A stretch of DNA of 55,097 nt. It comes from RGIG8745 sp045576655 (GTDB lineage: Bacteria > Bacteroidota > Bacteroidia > Bacteroidales > Bacteroidaceae). This document shows positions 26,122-35,468 of the stretch, piece after piece. The notes under the pieces are model-generated. The model ran no database searches. It was not told the DNA's origin and worked only from the letters and a program-made list of their open reading frames with translations. Each line of letters opens with the position of its first letter. Within the stretch, counting starts at the first letter, position 1. Position numbers and translations under genes: made by a program. The stretch lies in contig JAZNGW010000001.1 of NCBI GenBank assembly GCA_045576655.1, positions 1-55,097 of the forward strand. The letters run 5' to 3'.

Positions 26122-26721
26122 TTACCCAAGGCTTTTATTTATCTCATCAATGTAGTTGAGCACCTCATCGCGTCCGAGACGTGAAGATGAGCTGGTCACG
26201 AAGTAAGGCGGGAGTTCTTCCCACTGCTCCTTGAGTTTGTCCATGTAGGCATTGACGTTAAATGTCTGCTTCGCCTTGCTGATTTTATCTGCCTTGGTGA
26301 AAATTATGGCAAACGGCACTCCGTTCTCGCCTATGAACTCCAGAAAGTCAAGGTCCTTCTTCTGGGGCTCGTGACGTATGTCAATAAGCACGAAAAGACA
26401 AGTGAGCTGCTCACGGTCAAGGACATAGTGGCTTATCATATTCTGCAGCTTTTCCATTTCCTTCTTGCCACGCATGGCAAAACCATAACCAGGCAGGTCG
26501 ACAAGATACCACGAGTCATTTATGAGGAAGTGGTTGATGAGCATCGTTTTTCCTGGCGTAGACGAAGTCATAGCGAGCTTGTTACGCTCAGTGAGCATAT
26601 TGATAAGGCTTGACTTGCCCACGTTGGAACGTCCGATAAAGGCATACTCTGGGATGTCCGACTTTGGGCACATGTCCGCTCTCGGACTACTAATCTTAAA
26701 TTCGGCTGATGTTATTTTCAT
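26122..26721 (-). CDS. engB: Ribosome biogenesis GTP-binding protein EngB (YsxC/YihA)
   Basis: EngB is a small essential GTPase needed for 50S subunit maturation. The 199-residue product has G1 GRSNVGKSS (30-38), G2 Thr in SSTPGKT (53-59), G3 DLPG (75-78) and G4 TKAD (142-145), at the usual length. It lies 31 bp downstream of the ABC-F gene on the same strand with no promoter in the gap. The pair may therefore be co-expressed, which fits as both act on ribosomes. Confidence 0.96.
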   Translation of the reverse strand: MKITSAEFKISSPRADMCPKSDIPEYAFIGRSNVGKSSLINMLTERNKLAMTSSTPGKTMLINHFLINDSWYLVDLPGYGFAMRGKKEMEKLQNMISHYVLDREQLTCLFVLIDIRHEPQKKDLDFLEFIGENGVPFAIIFTKADKISKAKQTFNVNAYMDKLKEQWEELPPYFVTSSSSRLGRDEVLNYIDEINKSLG

Positions 26722-26752
26722 ATCTGTATACTTTTCAAGAAGTTAAACATTA

Positions 26753-28690
26753 TCAGGAACCTATCTCGCTGAGTTCGAGCCAGCGCATAGTCTTCTCATC
26801 TATCTCGTCGTTGAGCAGGGGCAAACGTTTTGACATCGAGGTTATGTCGTCAACAGAGAGTGTGCCACAGCTGAGCGCAGTCTCTATCTCCGTTTTTTCT
26901 TGCTCCAAACGCTCAAGATCCGCCTCAAGTTGCTCCATTTCCTTTCGTTCCTTAAACGAGAGGCGGCGTTCGTTCTTACTGCCACGGTGCGAATTGTTCG
27001 GCGCAACATTTTCTGCGCCCTGCTGTTTGCGCTCCTGCTTCTCACGTTCAATGCGCTCACGCTCCGCCTTCTCCTTATCGGCATTGCTTTTCCACTCGCG
27101 GTATTGAGTGTAGTTACCTGGGAAGTCCCGAATGTCGCCCTCGCCTTGGAATACCAACAAGTGGTCTACCACCTTATCCATAAAGTAGCGGTCGTGACTG
27201 ATGACGATGAGACACCCTTTGAAAGTCTTCAGGTACTCTTCGAGGATTTGGAGTGTCACGATGTCGAGGTCGTTAGTAGGTTCGTCAAGAACGAGGAAGT
27301 TAGGGCTCTGCATCAGCACCGTGCAGAGATACAGACGGCGCTTCTCCCCGCCGCTGAGTTTACCGATGTAGTTATATTGCACTTCGGGTTCGAAAAGGAA
27401 ATGCTGCAGGAATTGGCTTGCGGAGAGGCGTTGTCCGTTGCCCATGTCGACATATTCGGCTATATCACGCACAGCCTCGATAACTTTCTGGTCGTCGCGG
27501 AAACTTATTCCCTCCTGCGAGTAGTAGCCAAAACGCACGGTTTCGCCCACATCGATGCTTCCGCTGTCGTATGGCACTTCACCCAGAAGCATCTTGATGA
27601 ATGTAGACTTGCCCGTTCCGTTGTTGCCCACGATGCCCATTTTCTCATAGCGCGAAAACACATAGTTGAAATCCTTAAGGATGACCTTGTCACCGTAGGC
27701 CTTGCACACGTCGGTAGCCTCAAAAATCTTACTGCCTATGTACGTGGAGCCCATCTCCAGACGCACCTTGCTCGTGTCGATGCGCTGTTTCGCCACCTTT
27801 TCCAGTTCGTAGAAAGCATCTTCACGGTATTTTGCCTTATGACCGCGCGCCTGAGGCATCCGGCGCATCCACTCCAACTCAGTACGATACAAGTTGTTAG
27901 CGCGGTCGATGGCAGTGTTTCTGGCATCGATGCGCTCTTGACGCTTGTCGAGATAGTAACTATAGTTGCCTGAATAGAAATAGAGTTGTTCATCGTCCAT
28001 CTCGATGATCGACGAGCAGATACGGTCGAGAAAATATCGGTCGTGAGTCACCATTAGGATGCTCATTGTTGAACGGCTCAAGTAGTTCTCCAGCCACTCA
28101 ATCATCTCAAGGTCCAGATGGTTGGTAGGTTCGTCGAGGATTATGAGGTCGGGCTCGTTGATTAGCACGTTGGCAAGCGCCACACGCTTCACCTGACCGC
28201 CTGAAAGTTCGGAAATCCGCTGATCGAAATCCTTTATCTTAAGTTTGGAAAGAATCTGCTTGATTTTTCGCTCATAGTCCCACGCCTTAAGGTGGTCCAT
28301 ACGTGCAAGCAAATCCTCCATACGCGCATTGTCCTCCTGAATGGTCCCGTTCTGCACACCTTCTATATAGGCCTCATACTCACGCACAGTATTGGCGGCA
28401 TCGCCTCCGTGCCAGAAACAAGCCTCCAGCACAGTAAGTTCTTCGGGATAGACCGGCAATTGCTCCAGATAGCCCACTTTTATGTCGCGGCGAAAGACCA
28501 TCTCGCCGCCCTCATAACCTTCCTTTCCCGAAAGGATAGAGAGAAGCGTGCTCTTGCCCGTTCCGTTCTTGGCAATAAGCCCGATATGCTCACGCTCGTT
28601 TATCGTAAACGTGATATTGTCAAACAAGACCCTGTCGCCAATTCGCTTTGTCAGTCCGAGGACTTCAAGATAAGGATTGTTGGTTGCCAT
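26753..28690 (-). CDS. ABC-F family ATPase (Uup-like)
   Basis: The 645-residue product is a soluble ABC-F protein: two ATPase domains with no membrane segments. Domain 1 has Walker A AKNGTGKST (40-48), signature LSGGQVKRVALA (about 162) and Walker B LIILDEPTNHLD (about 182). Domain 2 has Walker A GNNGTGKST (about 352) and LSGGEKRR (about 441). A charged coiled-coil tail (residues 540-640) is of the Uup type, which binds DNA or ribosomes in relatives. ABC-F proteins act on the translating ribosome; some give antibiotic resistance, but the Uup-like tail favours a housekeeping role. It has its own strong promoter and a short independent transcript candidate upstream. Confidence 0.94.
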   Translation of the reverse strand: MATNNPYLEVLGLTKRIGDRVLFDNITFTINEREHIGLIAKNGTGKSTLLSILSGKEGYEGGEMVFRRDIKVGYLEQLPVYPEELTVLEACFWHGGDAANTVREYEAYIEGVQNGTIQEDNARMEDLLARMDHLKAWDYERKIKQILSKLKIKDFDQRISELSGGQVKRVALANVLINEPDLIILDEPTNHLDLEMIEWLENYLSRSTMSILMVTHDRYFLDRICSSIIEMDDEQLYFYSGNYSYYLDKRQERIDARNTAIDRANNLYRTELEWMRRMPQARGHKAKYREDAFYELEKVAKQRIDTSKVRLEMGSTYIGSKIFEATDVCKAYGDKVILKDFNYVFSRYEKMGIVGNNGTGKSTFIKMLLGEVPYDSGSIDVGETVRFGYYSQEGISFRDDQKVIEAVRDIAEYVDMGNGQRLSASQFLQHFLFEPEVQYNYIGKLSGGEKRRLYLCTVLMQSPNFLVLDEPTNDLDIVTLQILEEYLKTFKGCLIVISHDRYFMDKVVDHLLVFQGEGDIRDFPGNYTQYREWKSNADKEKAERERIEREKQERKQQGAENVAPNNSHRGSKNERRLSFKERKEMEQLEADLERLEQEKTEIETALSCGTLSVDDITSMSKRLPLLNDEIDEKTMRWLELSEIGS

Positions 28691-28712
28691 TCAGATCAGA
28701 TAATTTTATTGC

Positions 28713-28743
28713 AAAGTTAAGGAAAAACGGATGCTTTGCAAAA
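28713..28743 (-). promoter_or_regulatory. ABC-F / engB promoter
   Basis: On the minus strand TTTG (28740-28743), 19-bp spacer, TAACTTTG (28713-28720): an exact consensus promoter about 23 bp before the ATG. Confidence 0.85.
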
Positions 28744-28764
28744 CCTCACGAGAGGTAGGGACAT

Positions 28765-28826
28765 AAAAAAAGGGGTAACGCCTTACCCCAACCTTTGTTA
28801 ACCTTAAATCTAATACTATGAAAAAC
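28765..28826 (-). ncRNA. Short terminator-ended transcript candidate upstream of ABC-F
   Basis: On the minus strand a -7 box TACCTTTG (28833-28840) is followed by about 40 nt and then a perfect 7-bp hairpin GGGGTAA-GGCG-TTACCCC (28772-28789) and seven T (28765-28771). The ABC-F gene has its own promoter further down, so this unit looks like a 60-nt small RNA or a separate attenuated leader rather than the normal ABC-F 5' end. The -33 TTTG is missing. On the plus strand the same segment reads as a 7-codon frame MKNTMQR, probably coincidental. Confidence 0.5.
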
Positions 28827-28985
28827 ACGATGCAAAGGTAAGACTTTTGCAACATCCAGAGTGCTGTGTGCGCAAACATTTTGCAAAATACCTTGTTTTC
28901 TTGACAAAAATCAAGACAAAACTTCACTAAAAATTATTCATCGCTACATTTATGCCACTCCTCCACCCCAGAGAAATTTTATCAA

Positions 28986-29139
28986 CGAGCCCTCGTTTGC
29001 AAATGAATGAGCCCTCGTTCGTAAATAAATGAGCCCTCGTTAACTAGTTGACACCGCACCGTTCGTAAAAAAATGCTTAAGCGTTTGTTTGCAAACACTG
29101 CACCGTTTGCAAATGAAAACATGGTTACGAACAAACCGT
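28986..29139. repeat. 22-bp periodic array upstream of the C10 protease gene
   Basis: Six clear 22-bp units run from 28986 to 29117, and a seventh position to 29139 is weak. Unit starts are 28986, 29008, 29030, 29052, 29074 and 29096. Early units read TGAGCCCTCGTT then YGTAAATAAA. Later units are diverged (CACCGCACCGTTCG..., TGCTTAAGCGTTTG..., CACTGCACCGTTTG...) but keep CGTT at the same offset and the exact length. No unique spacers exist, so it is not a CRISPR. It ends about 65 bp upstream of the protease promoter's -33 box. Confidence 0.85.
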
Positions 29140-29203
29140 CATGCGGTGACAAGGTATCAAAGTAACGCCAAGAACAGTTTACGCACATACTCGCGAACTC
29201 GCG

Positions 29204-29235
29204 TTTGCGAATCTCCCACAAAATCACTAACTTTG
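29204..29235 (+). promoter_or_regulatory. Promoter of the C10 protease gene
   Basis: TTTG (29204-29207), 20-bp spacer, TAACTTTG (29228-29235): a consensus promoter about 65 bp before the ATG at 29302. Confidence 0.8.
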
Positions 29236-29301
29236 CAGATTGGAAAATTATGCGCCTCAATCTGTTGAGGATTTCACAATTTTACGACTTACACAGACCA
29301 A

Positions 29302-31032
29302 ATGAAAAAGTTTTTATCATTTATCGCCGTTCTGGCCATCACCATTGTGACACAGGCTTCTCCCCGCACAGCGGAAGAAGCCTTAAGAATCGCGCAAAGT
29401 TTCATCACAGAGGTTCCAAGTTTAGCAAACGGCAAATCCGTCCGCCTGTCTTTGGCGACAACTATCCATGCAGAAACAAAATTGCGCAATGCTGCCACAG
29501 GCGAGTCGTCGCCTGCATACTACATATGCAGCATAGGCGATAACAACGGATTCGTTGTCGTTTCGGGCGACGACCGCTTCAAGGAGGTGCTCGGATATAC
29601 TACATCAGGAAATGCCGACTCGGCTGAAATGCCCGACGGACTGAAATACTGGTTAGATGTCCTCGCCAGAGAGATGCATGCGGCACTGGAGAACTCCAGC
29701 CCTGAAGCATCTGTTAGCACAGCCACAATTGACGAAAACTCGTACAATACGCTCACAAGCGTGACTCCGCTCGTAAAGACCAAGTGGAACCAGAGTGCGC
29801 CGTTCAATGACCTCTGCCCTATGACAGCCGACGGACGTGCGGTAACAGGATGCGTGGCTACAGGCATGGCGCAAATCATGAAATACCACGAAGCACCGAC
29901 CAAAGGTATAGGTTCGCACACAAACGCTTATTTCTCAAGTTGCACAGCCGACTTTGGCAATACGGTCTATGACTGGGCAAATATGTGCAATGAATACGGA
30001 GCGGAAGCAACAGACGCACAAAAGGAGGCAGTGGCAACACTCATGTACCACTGCGGAGTGGCAACCGATATGCGCTACACAGCCTATGACAGCGCAACTC
30101 CAAGCATTTACGCTGGTATGGCACTTGTTAATTACTTCGGTTACAACCCTAACATGCACTACGAAGGACGCGACTACATGAGCGCCGAAGCATGGAAGGC
30201 CCTACTGGTGTCAGAACTTCAGGACGGGCGTCCGCTCATGTACTGGGGTATGACAGGCGAAACGAGCGGTGTCGGACACTTTTTCGTTTGTGACGGATAC
30301 GATGCTGCTACAGGACTCTTCCACTTCAACTGGGGATGGGGAGGCACATACGACGGCTACTACGAACTGTCTGCCCTCGAACCTGGCACTGGCGGAATCG
30401 GAGCCGGGACAGGAGAGTTCAACTACTTCCAATCAATTCTCGTAGGTTTGCAGCCTGAGGCAATGGGCGAATACGAAAGCCACTTCGAAATGAAGTCGTT
30501 CGCACCGGCAAAAACAACAATGAACCAAGGTGCGGTAATGGAATTCAAAATCACTGAGTTCTCTAACAACGCCATCAACTTCACCGGCAAGATAGGATTC
30601 GCAGTGTTCAAGGACGGCGAATTGTTCAAGATCCTGTCGATGGGAAATGTGCCTAGCACCCTCCCTCTCGGAGCATACTACCCCGAACACAGCATGTCGT
30701 GCAAGTTCGACTCGTCATTCTCTGCTGGCACATACCAGATATGCCTCATCGCACAGAATGAAGGTCAGGAGGGCTTCGACATCATCCGCGCTTACTACAC
30801 CAACACGACTATATGGAACGCCGAGGTGACCAGCGACTACAAAGTGAAGTTCACTCCGGCTACAGAACTGACACCAAGCGGTATAGGCGAAGTGGAAACG
30901 GTTAAAGATGTAAAGTCGACTGACTACTACAACCTGTCAGGGGTACGCATGCCGCATCCGCAGCGCGGTGTTATGGTGCGCCGTACAGTCTTCACCGACG
31001 GTACTGTCAGAGTGGACAAGGTGATGCAATAG
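29302..31032 (+). CDS. Secreted C10-family cysteine protease (streptopain/interpain-like)
   Basis: The 576-residue product has a signal peptide (MKKFLSFIAVLAITIVTQA) and a propeptide of about 130 residues with the Spi-type start SPRTAEEALRIAQ. The C10 catalytic domain follows, with nucleophile Cys184 in GCVATGMAQIMKYH and catalytic His326 in GVGHFFVCDGY, then FNWGWGG. The C-terminal extension is beta-rich and ends with YYNLSGVRM...RGVMVRR, like a degenerate T9SS-type tail. Relatives in Prevotella and Streptococcus degrade host proteins. Cys184 needs the reduced state, which fits with the dsbD gene 45 bp downstream. A 22-bp array and strong promoter precede it. Confidence 0.93.
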   Translation: MKKFLSFIAVLAITIVTQASPRTAEEALRIAQSFITEVPSLANGKSVRLSLATTIHAETKLRNAATGESSPAYYICSIGDNNGFVVVSGDDRFKEVLGYTTSGNADSAEMPDGLKYWLDVLAREMHAALENSSPEASVSTATIDENSYNTLTSVTPLVKTKWNQSAPFNDLCPMTADGRAVTGCVATGMAQIMKYHEAPTKGIGSHTNAYFSSCTADFGNTVYDWANMCNEYGAEATDAQKEAVATLMYHCGVATDMRYTAYDSATPSIYAGMALVNYFGYNPNMHYEGRDYMSAEAWKALLVSELQDGRPLMYWGMTGETSGVGHFFVCDGYDAATGLFHFNWGWGGTYDGYYELSALEPGTGGIGAGTGEFNYFQSILVGLQPEAMGEYESHFEMKSFAPAKTTMNQGAVMEFKITEFSNNAINFTGKIGFAVFKDGELFKILSMGNVPSTLPLGAYYPEHSMSCKFDSSFSAGTYQICLIAQNEGQEGFDIIRAYYTNTTIWNAEVTSDYKVKFTPATELTPSGIGEVETVKDVKSTDYYNLSGVRMPHPQRGVMVRRTVFTDGTVRVDKVMQ

Positions 31033-31077
31033 CGTGCAGAAATCAAACAAACAGAAATAACAAATATATTTACAGAT

Positions 31078-33189
31078 ATGAAAAAGATTAGAACTTTGTT
31101 TGCAATGTTGGCACTCCTCTTCATGGGTGTGGCAAACGCTCAGATGAGCCCTGTTGAAGTGGCAACTTCATTCAATAAGATTTCGGACACGGAGGCGGAA
31201 ATCGTGTTTACAGCGTCAATCCAACCAGGATGGCACATGTACTCGACTAATGTTGTTGAGGACGGACCTACACCCACAACATTCAATCTCGACGAGATAA
31301 GCGGTGCAGAGGTTGCAGGGGCGCTCCAAGCCAAAGGAAACGTGATTAAGCACTACGAGGAGATGTTCGGCACAGACGTGTACTTCTTCGAGAACAAAGG
31401 TCTGTTTGTGCAGAAGATCAAGCTGCTCGGTGGCGACTACAGCATTAAGGGCTACCTCGAATATGGCGCATGCAACGACATGAACTGCACACCGCCTACA
31501 GCCGTAGACTTCACTTACTCAGGCAATGTACCAACCGCTGCGCCTGCAAAGGTTGAGAAGAAAGAAGAGCCTGCCGCACCAGTCAAGAAAGAAGAAGCAG
31601 AAGAAACAGCAAAAGTAGAACCGCTCCCAGTAGAAGAACCTGCAGCGGAAGAACCAACCTCTGCTGACGAAACTGCAACTGCCGACACTGCCCAGGTGGC
31701 AGTTCAACCCATAGCGGAAGAAGAGACAACTGCCGGAAACGGGATGTCCAAACTCTGGACTCCGGTTCTTGACCAGCTCAAAGCATTCGAGGAAGGAGGC
31801 AACGCATCTGCAACTGACGCTTCACTCCTCACCATCTTCATCCTCGGCCTCCTCGGCGGACTTGTGGCACTCGTCACCCCATGCGTGTGGCCAATCATCC
31901 CTATGACAGTGAGCTATTTCCTCAAGAGCAGCGGCGACAAGAAGAAAGGAATGCGCGACGCCACAATCTATGGAATCTCAATAGTTGTGATTTACGTAAC
32001 TCTCGGACTTGCCGTAACAGGCATCTGGGGTGCAAACGCACTCAACAGCCTTGCCACTAACGCTTGGTTCAACATATTCTTCTTCCTCATGCTCGTCGTG
32101 TTCGCAGCCTCATTCTTTGGAGCATTCGAACTTACGCTCCCTTCATCATGGAGCAATGCCATCGACTCCAAGGCTGAAAAGACAGGCGGACTCCTCGGCA
32201 TCTTCCTCATGGCATTCACACTTACGCTCGTAAGTTTCTCATGCACAGGTCCTATCATCGGATTCCTCCTTGTGGAAGTGTCCACATCGGGCAACATCCT
32301 TGCACCGACAGTCGGCATGCTCGGATTTGCAATAGCATTGGCATTGCCGTTCACACTATTCGCAATGTTCCCAAGCTGGCTCAAATCAATGCCTAAGAGC
32401 GGCGGATGGATGAACACAGTGAAAGTGGTTCTTGGATTCGTAGAACTCGCCTTTGCGCTTAAGTTCCTCTCCGTTGCCGACCTCGCTTACGGATGGCGCA
32501 TCCTCGACCGCGAGACATTCCTCGCACTTTGGATTGCCCTCTTTGCACTCCTCGGGCTCTACCTGTTAGGAAAAATCAAATTCCCTCACGACGACGAAGA
32601 CGAATGCAAGATCGGAGTGCCACGTTTCTTCCTCGCACTCTGCTCAATAGCATTTGCAATCTACATGGTTCCTGGACTTTGGGGCGCACCGCTTAAGGCC
32701 GTAAGCGCATTCGCTCCGCCAATGAAGACTCAGGACTTCAACCTCTACACCAACGAGGTGCATCCGCAGTTCAGCGACTACGAAGAGGGCATGGCATACG
32801 CTAAGCAGCACAACAAGCCTGTCCTTATCGACTTCACTGGTCATGGATGCGTAAACTGCCGCGAAATGGAAGCAGCAGTTTGGGTAGACGAAAAGGTTGC
32901 ATCAATCATGAACGATGATTACGTTCTCATCCAGCTTTACGTTGACGAGCGCACACCGCTTGCAGAGCCTATACAGGTCAATATCAACGGCAAAGATCGC
33001 AAACTTCGTACCGTCGGTGACAAGTGGAGCTATCTGCAGGAATACAAGTTTGGAGCCAACACACAACCTTTCTACGTTCTCCTCGACAACGAAGGCAATT
33101 TGCTTTCAGGCAGTTACTCATATGAAAAGGATGTAAACAAGTACATCGAATTCCTTGAGAACGGTATCAAGGAATATAAGAAAAGATAG
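31078..33189 (+). CDS. dsbD: Thiol:disulfide interchange protein DsbD family
   Basis: DsbD carries electrons from cytoplasmic thioredoxin across the inner membrane to periplasmic thiol enzymes. The 703-residue product has a signal peptide (cleavage before Q-M-S-P), an N-terminal DsbD-alpha-like domain (to about 150) and a Pro/Glu-rich linker (about 155-225). A roughly eight-helix membrane domain (about 245-540, with conserved Cys in TPCVWP and SFSCTGP) is followed by a C-terminal thioredoxin domain with GCVNC (Cys591/Cys594). The gene order fits electron supply to the C10 protease and TlpA-like proteins. It starts the tight run dsbD, cysteine desulfidase-like, yitT-like, ybaN-like and DUF3467. 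Confidence 0.93.
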   Translation: MKKIRTLFAMLALLFMGVANAQMSPVEVATSFNKISDTEAEIVFTASIQPGWHMYSTNVVEDGPTPTTFNLDEISGAEVAGALQAKGNVIKHYEEMFGTDVYFFENKGLFVQKIKLLGGDYSIKGYLEYGACNDMNCTPPTAVDFTYSGNVPTAAPAKVEKKEEPAAPVKKEEAEETAKVEPLPVEEPAAEEPTSADETATADTAQVAVQPIAEEETTAGNGMSKLWTPVLDQLKAFEEGGNASATDASLLTIFILGLLGGLVALVTPCVWPIIPMTVSYFLKSSGDKKKGMRDATIYGISIVVIYVTLGLAVTGIWGANALNSLATNAWFNIFFFLMLVVFAASFFGAFELTLPSSWSNAIDSKAEKTGGLLGIFLMAFTLTLVSFSCTGPIIGFLLVEVSTSGNILAPTVGMLGFAIALALPFTLFAMFPSWLKSMPKSGGWMNTVKVVLGFVELAFALKFLSVADLAYGWRILDRETFLALWIALFALLGLYLLGKIKFPHDDEDECKIGVPRFFLALCSIAFAIYMVPGLWGAPLKAVSAFAPPMKTQDFNLYTNEVHPQFSDYEEGMAYAKQHNKPVLIDFTGHGCVNCREMEAAVWVDEKVASIMNDDYVLIQLYVDERTPLAEPIQVNINGKDRKLRTVGDKWSYLQEYKFGANTQPFYVLLDNEGNLLSGSYSYEKDVNKYIEFLENGIKEYKKR

Positions 33190-33211
33190 GAACTCCACTG
33201 AATAAATCAAT

Positions 33212-34492
33212 ATGGAACGCAGTGAAAGAGAACAAATCATAGCTTTAGTAAAACGTGAAGTAGTGCCAGCAGTAGGTTGTACCGAACCTATTGCCGTGGC
33301 GCTCTGCGTTGCAAAAGCGGCAGAAACGCTCGGAAGTCTTCCTGAAAAAATCAACGTCAACCTCAGCGCCAACATACTGAAGAACGCCATGGGCGTAGGC
33401 ATCCCCGGCACAGGCATGATAGGCTTGCCCATAGCCATTGCGCTCGGAGCGATATGCGGCAAATCAGAATATCAACTCGAGGTGCTTAAGGATGTATGCC
33501 CAGACTTCGTTGCAAAGGGCAAAAAGTTCATCGCCGAAGAGCGTATCAACATACAGCTCAAATCAGGCATCACCGAGAAGCTCTACATTGAAGTGTTAGC
33601 CACCGCTGACGGACACAGTTCGAAGGCAGTCATAAGTGGTGGCCATTCAAACTTCGTGCTTGTAGAGAAGGACGGGCAGGAATTGTTCTCACAGCAAGCG
33701 GAATCTGCAACAGACAGCACAGAAGAATCCAATTGGTTGACTCTGCGCAAGGTATACGACTTCGCCACCACAGCACCTATCGAAGAGATAGAGTTCATAA
33801 GCGAGGCACGCCGTCTGAACGAAGCCGCAGCAAACCAGTCCCTGCAAGGATGCTACGGACATGAACTTGGCAAAACCCTTTCACGTCCGCTCGGACGAGG
33901 CATTATGGGCGACAGCATGTTCTCGCACATCATAAGCGCTACGGCAAGCGCCTGCGACGCCCGAATGGCAGGAGCCAAAATCCCCGTAATGAGTAATTCC
34001 GGAAGCGGCAACCAGGGGATATGCGCCACACTGCCAGTTGTTGTGTTTGCAGAAGAAAACCATAACACTGAGGAGGAACTGCTCCGCGGACTTATGCTCA
34101 GCCACCTCACAGCAATCTACATCAAGCAGAGCTTAGGCAAATTATCAGCTCTGTGCGGATGCGTTGTAGCATCGACGGGCAGCAGTTGCGGCATAACCTA
34201 CCTCATGGGAGGCACATTCGAACAAGTGTCGGCAGCAGTGAAAAACATGATTGCCAACCTCACTGGTATGATCTGTGACGGAGCCAAACCAAGTTGTGCG
34301 CTAAAGCTTGCCAGCGGTGTGTCGACAGCAGTTCTATCGGCAATGCTTGCCATGCAACAGAAGTGCGTAACAAGCGTTGAGGGTATCATCGACAACGATG
34401 TAGACAAGAGTATCCACAACCTTACCACCATCGGAAAGGACGCAATGAACGATATCGACAAGTGCGTGCTTAACATCATGACCACGAAATAA
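33212..34492 (+). CDS. L-cysteine desulfidase family protein (UPF0597/YhaM/CyuA-like)
   Basis: The 426-residue product matches the UPF0597/L-cysteine desulfidase family, related to the alpha chain of Fe-S serine dehydratase. It shows VGCTEPIA (Cys23), MSNSGSGNQGI in the middle, and the late Cys-rich segments LCGCVVASTGSSCG and KPSCALKLASG, whose Cys could hold an iron-sulfur cluster. Family members break cysteine into pyruvate, ammonia and sulfide. The start codon is 22 bp after dsbD, so co-expression is likely; a joint role in cysteine/thiol balance is plausible but inferred. Substrate could instead be another amino acid. Confidence 0.88.
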   Translation: MERSEREQIIALVKREVVPAVGCTEPIAVALCVAKAAETLGSLPEKINVNLSANILKNAMGVGIPGTGMIGLPIAIALGAICGKSEYQLEVLKDVCPDFVAKGKKFIAEERINIQLKSGITEKLYIEVLATADGHSSKAVISGGHSNFVLVEKDGQELFSQQAESATDSTEESNWLTLRKVYDFATTAPIEEIEFISEARRLNEAAANQSLQGCYGHELGKTLSRPLGRGIMGDSMFSHIISATASACDARMAGAKIPVMSNSGSGNQGICATLPVVVFAEENHNTEEELLRGLMLSHLTAIYIKQSLGKLSALCGCVVASTGSSCGITYLMGGTFEQVSAAVKNMIANLTGMICDGAKPSCALKLASGVSTAVLSAMLAMQQKCVTSVEGIIDNDVDKSIHNLTTIGKDAMNDIDKCVLNIMTTK

Positions 34493-34513
34493 TCCATTTT
34501 CACCAAACTGTAC

Positions 34514-35443
34514 ATGTCAAAAATTCTCTCCGCATGGGAGTCCATCCTCAACGACTTCCGCAAACCGCACAGCATAACCAACGCTCTCAAGGACTATGGC
34601 GTCATAACCTTCGGTCTGACATTGTATGCACTCGGATGGACGGCATTCCTCCTACCCTATGAAATAGCTGCAGGCGGTCTTACGGGCGTCTCTGCCATTG
34701 TATATTATGTCACAGGACTGGAAATCCAGGTAACATACTTCTGCATAAACACTTTACTCATAATTGCGGCAATCAAGATACTGGGACTTAAGTTTTGCAT
34801 CAAAACAATCTACGGAGTTTCTGTTTTGTCCTTCTTCCTTTGGTTTCTACAGGACGCCTTCAAGGATGCTAACGGTAATTTGCCACAGATTCTTGGAGAA
34901 GGGGAAGACTTCATGGCCTGCATCATTGGATCTGCACTATGCGGATTCGGACTCGGACAAATATTCATTCATCAAGGAAGCACAGGCGGTACAGACATAA
35001 TAGCCGCAATTGTCAACAAGTATAAAAACGTCACAATGGGGCGCACAATATTATATTGCGACATCGTGATAATTTCTTCCTGCTACTTCATTTTTGAAGA
35101 CTGGAAACGCGTCGTGTTCGGTTTCGTGACAATGCTCATCGTTTCGGTCGTCATCGACTACGTGATGAACTACGTGCAGCAGTCCGTACAATTCTTCATT
35201 GTAACAAAAAAATCAGACGAGGTTTCAAAGGCTATACTTAATGATGCCAACTGCGGAGCTACACTCATTCCTTCAAAAGGTTGCTACTCAGGCGAACCAA
35301 TTTCGATTATTATGGTTATTGCTCATAAACAGCAATCATTAACAATTTTCCGCATCGTGCATGAAATCGACCCTGGGGCTTTCATTTCGCAGACTAAGGC
35401 TGCGGGAGTTTATGGCGAAGGGTTCGACAAAATAAAGGTTTAG
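34514..35443 (+). CDS. YitT-family membrane protein (DUF161 + DUF2179)
   Basis: The 309-residue product has five to six membrane helices in residues 25-215 (for example GVITFGLTLYALGWTAFLLPYEIAAGGLTG, shown here in split form as GVITFGLTLY and EIAAGGLTGV) and a C-terminal soluble DUF2179 domain ending AAGVYGEGFDKIKV. YitT proteins are widespread membrane proteins of uncertain transport role. It starts 21 bp after the cysteine desulfidase-like gene in the same run. Confidence 0.92.
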   Translation: MSKILSAWESILNDFRKPHSITNALKDYGVITFGLTLYALGWTAFLLPYEIAAGGLTGVSAIVYYVTGLEIQVTYFCINTLLIIAAIKILGLKFCIKTIYGVSVLSFFLWFLQDAFKDANGNLPQILGEGEDFMACIIGSALCGFGLGQIFIHQGSTGGTDIIAAIVNKYKNVTMGRTILYCDIVIISSCYFIFEDWKRVVFGFVTMLIVSVVIDYVMNYVQQSVQFFIVTKKSDEVSKAILNDANCGATLIPSKGCYSGEPISIIMVIAHKQQSLTIFRIVHEIDPGAFISQTKAAGVYGEGFDKIKV

Positions 35444-35468
35444 TTGCGGAGAGTTCTGTACATCCATC

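Noticed and set aside
28817..28840. Leader peptide MKNTMQR on the plus strand
   Set aside because: It is very short, faces away from the ABC-F gene and overlaps the minus-strand -7 box of the small RNA candidate; no plus-strand promoter was seen.
28986..29139. Possible CRISPR array
   Set aside because: Units are contiguous 22-bp tandem repeats with no unique spacers, and there are no cas genes. The same applies to the arrays at 17.2, 41.7, 48.8 and 54.8 kb.
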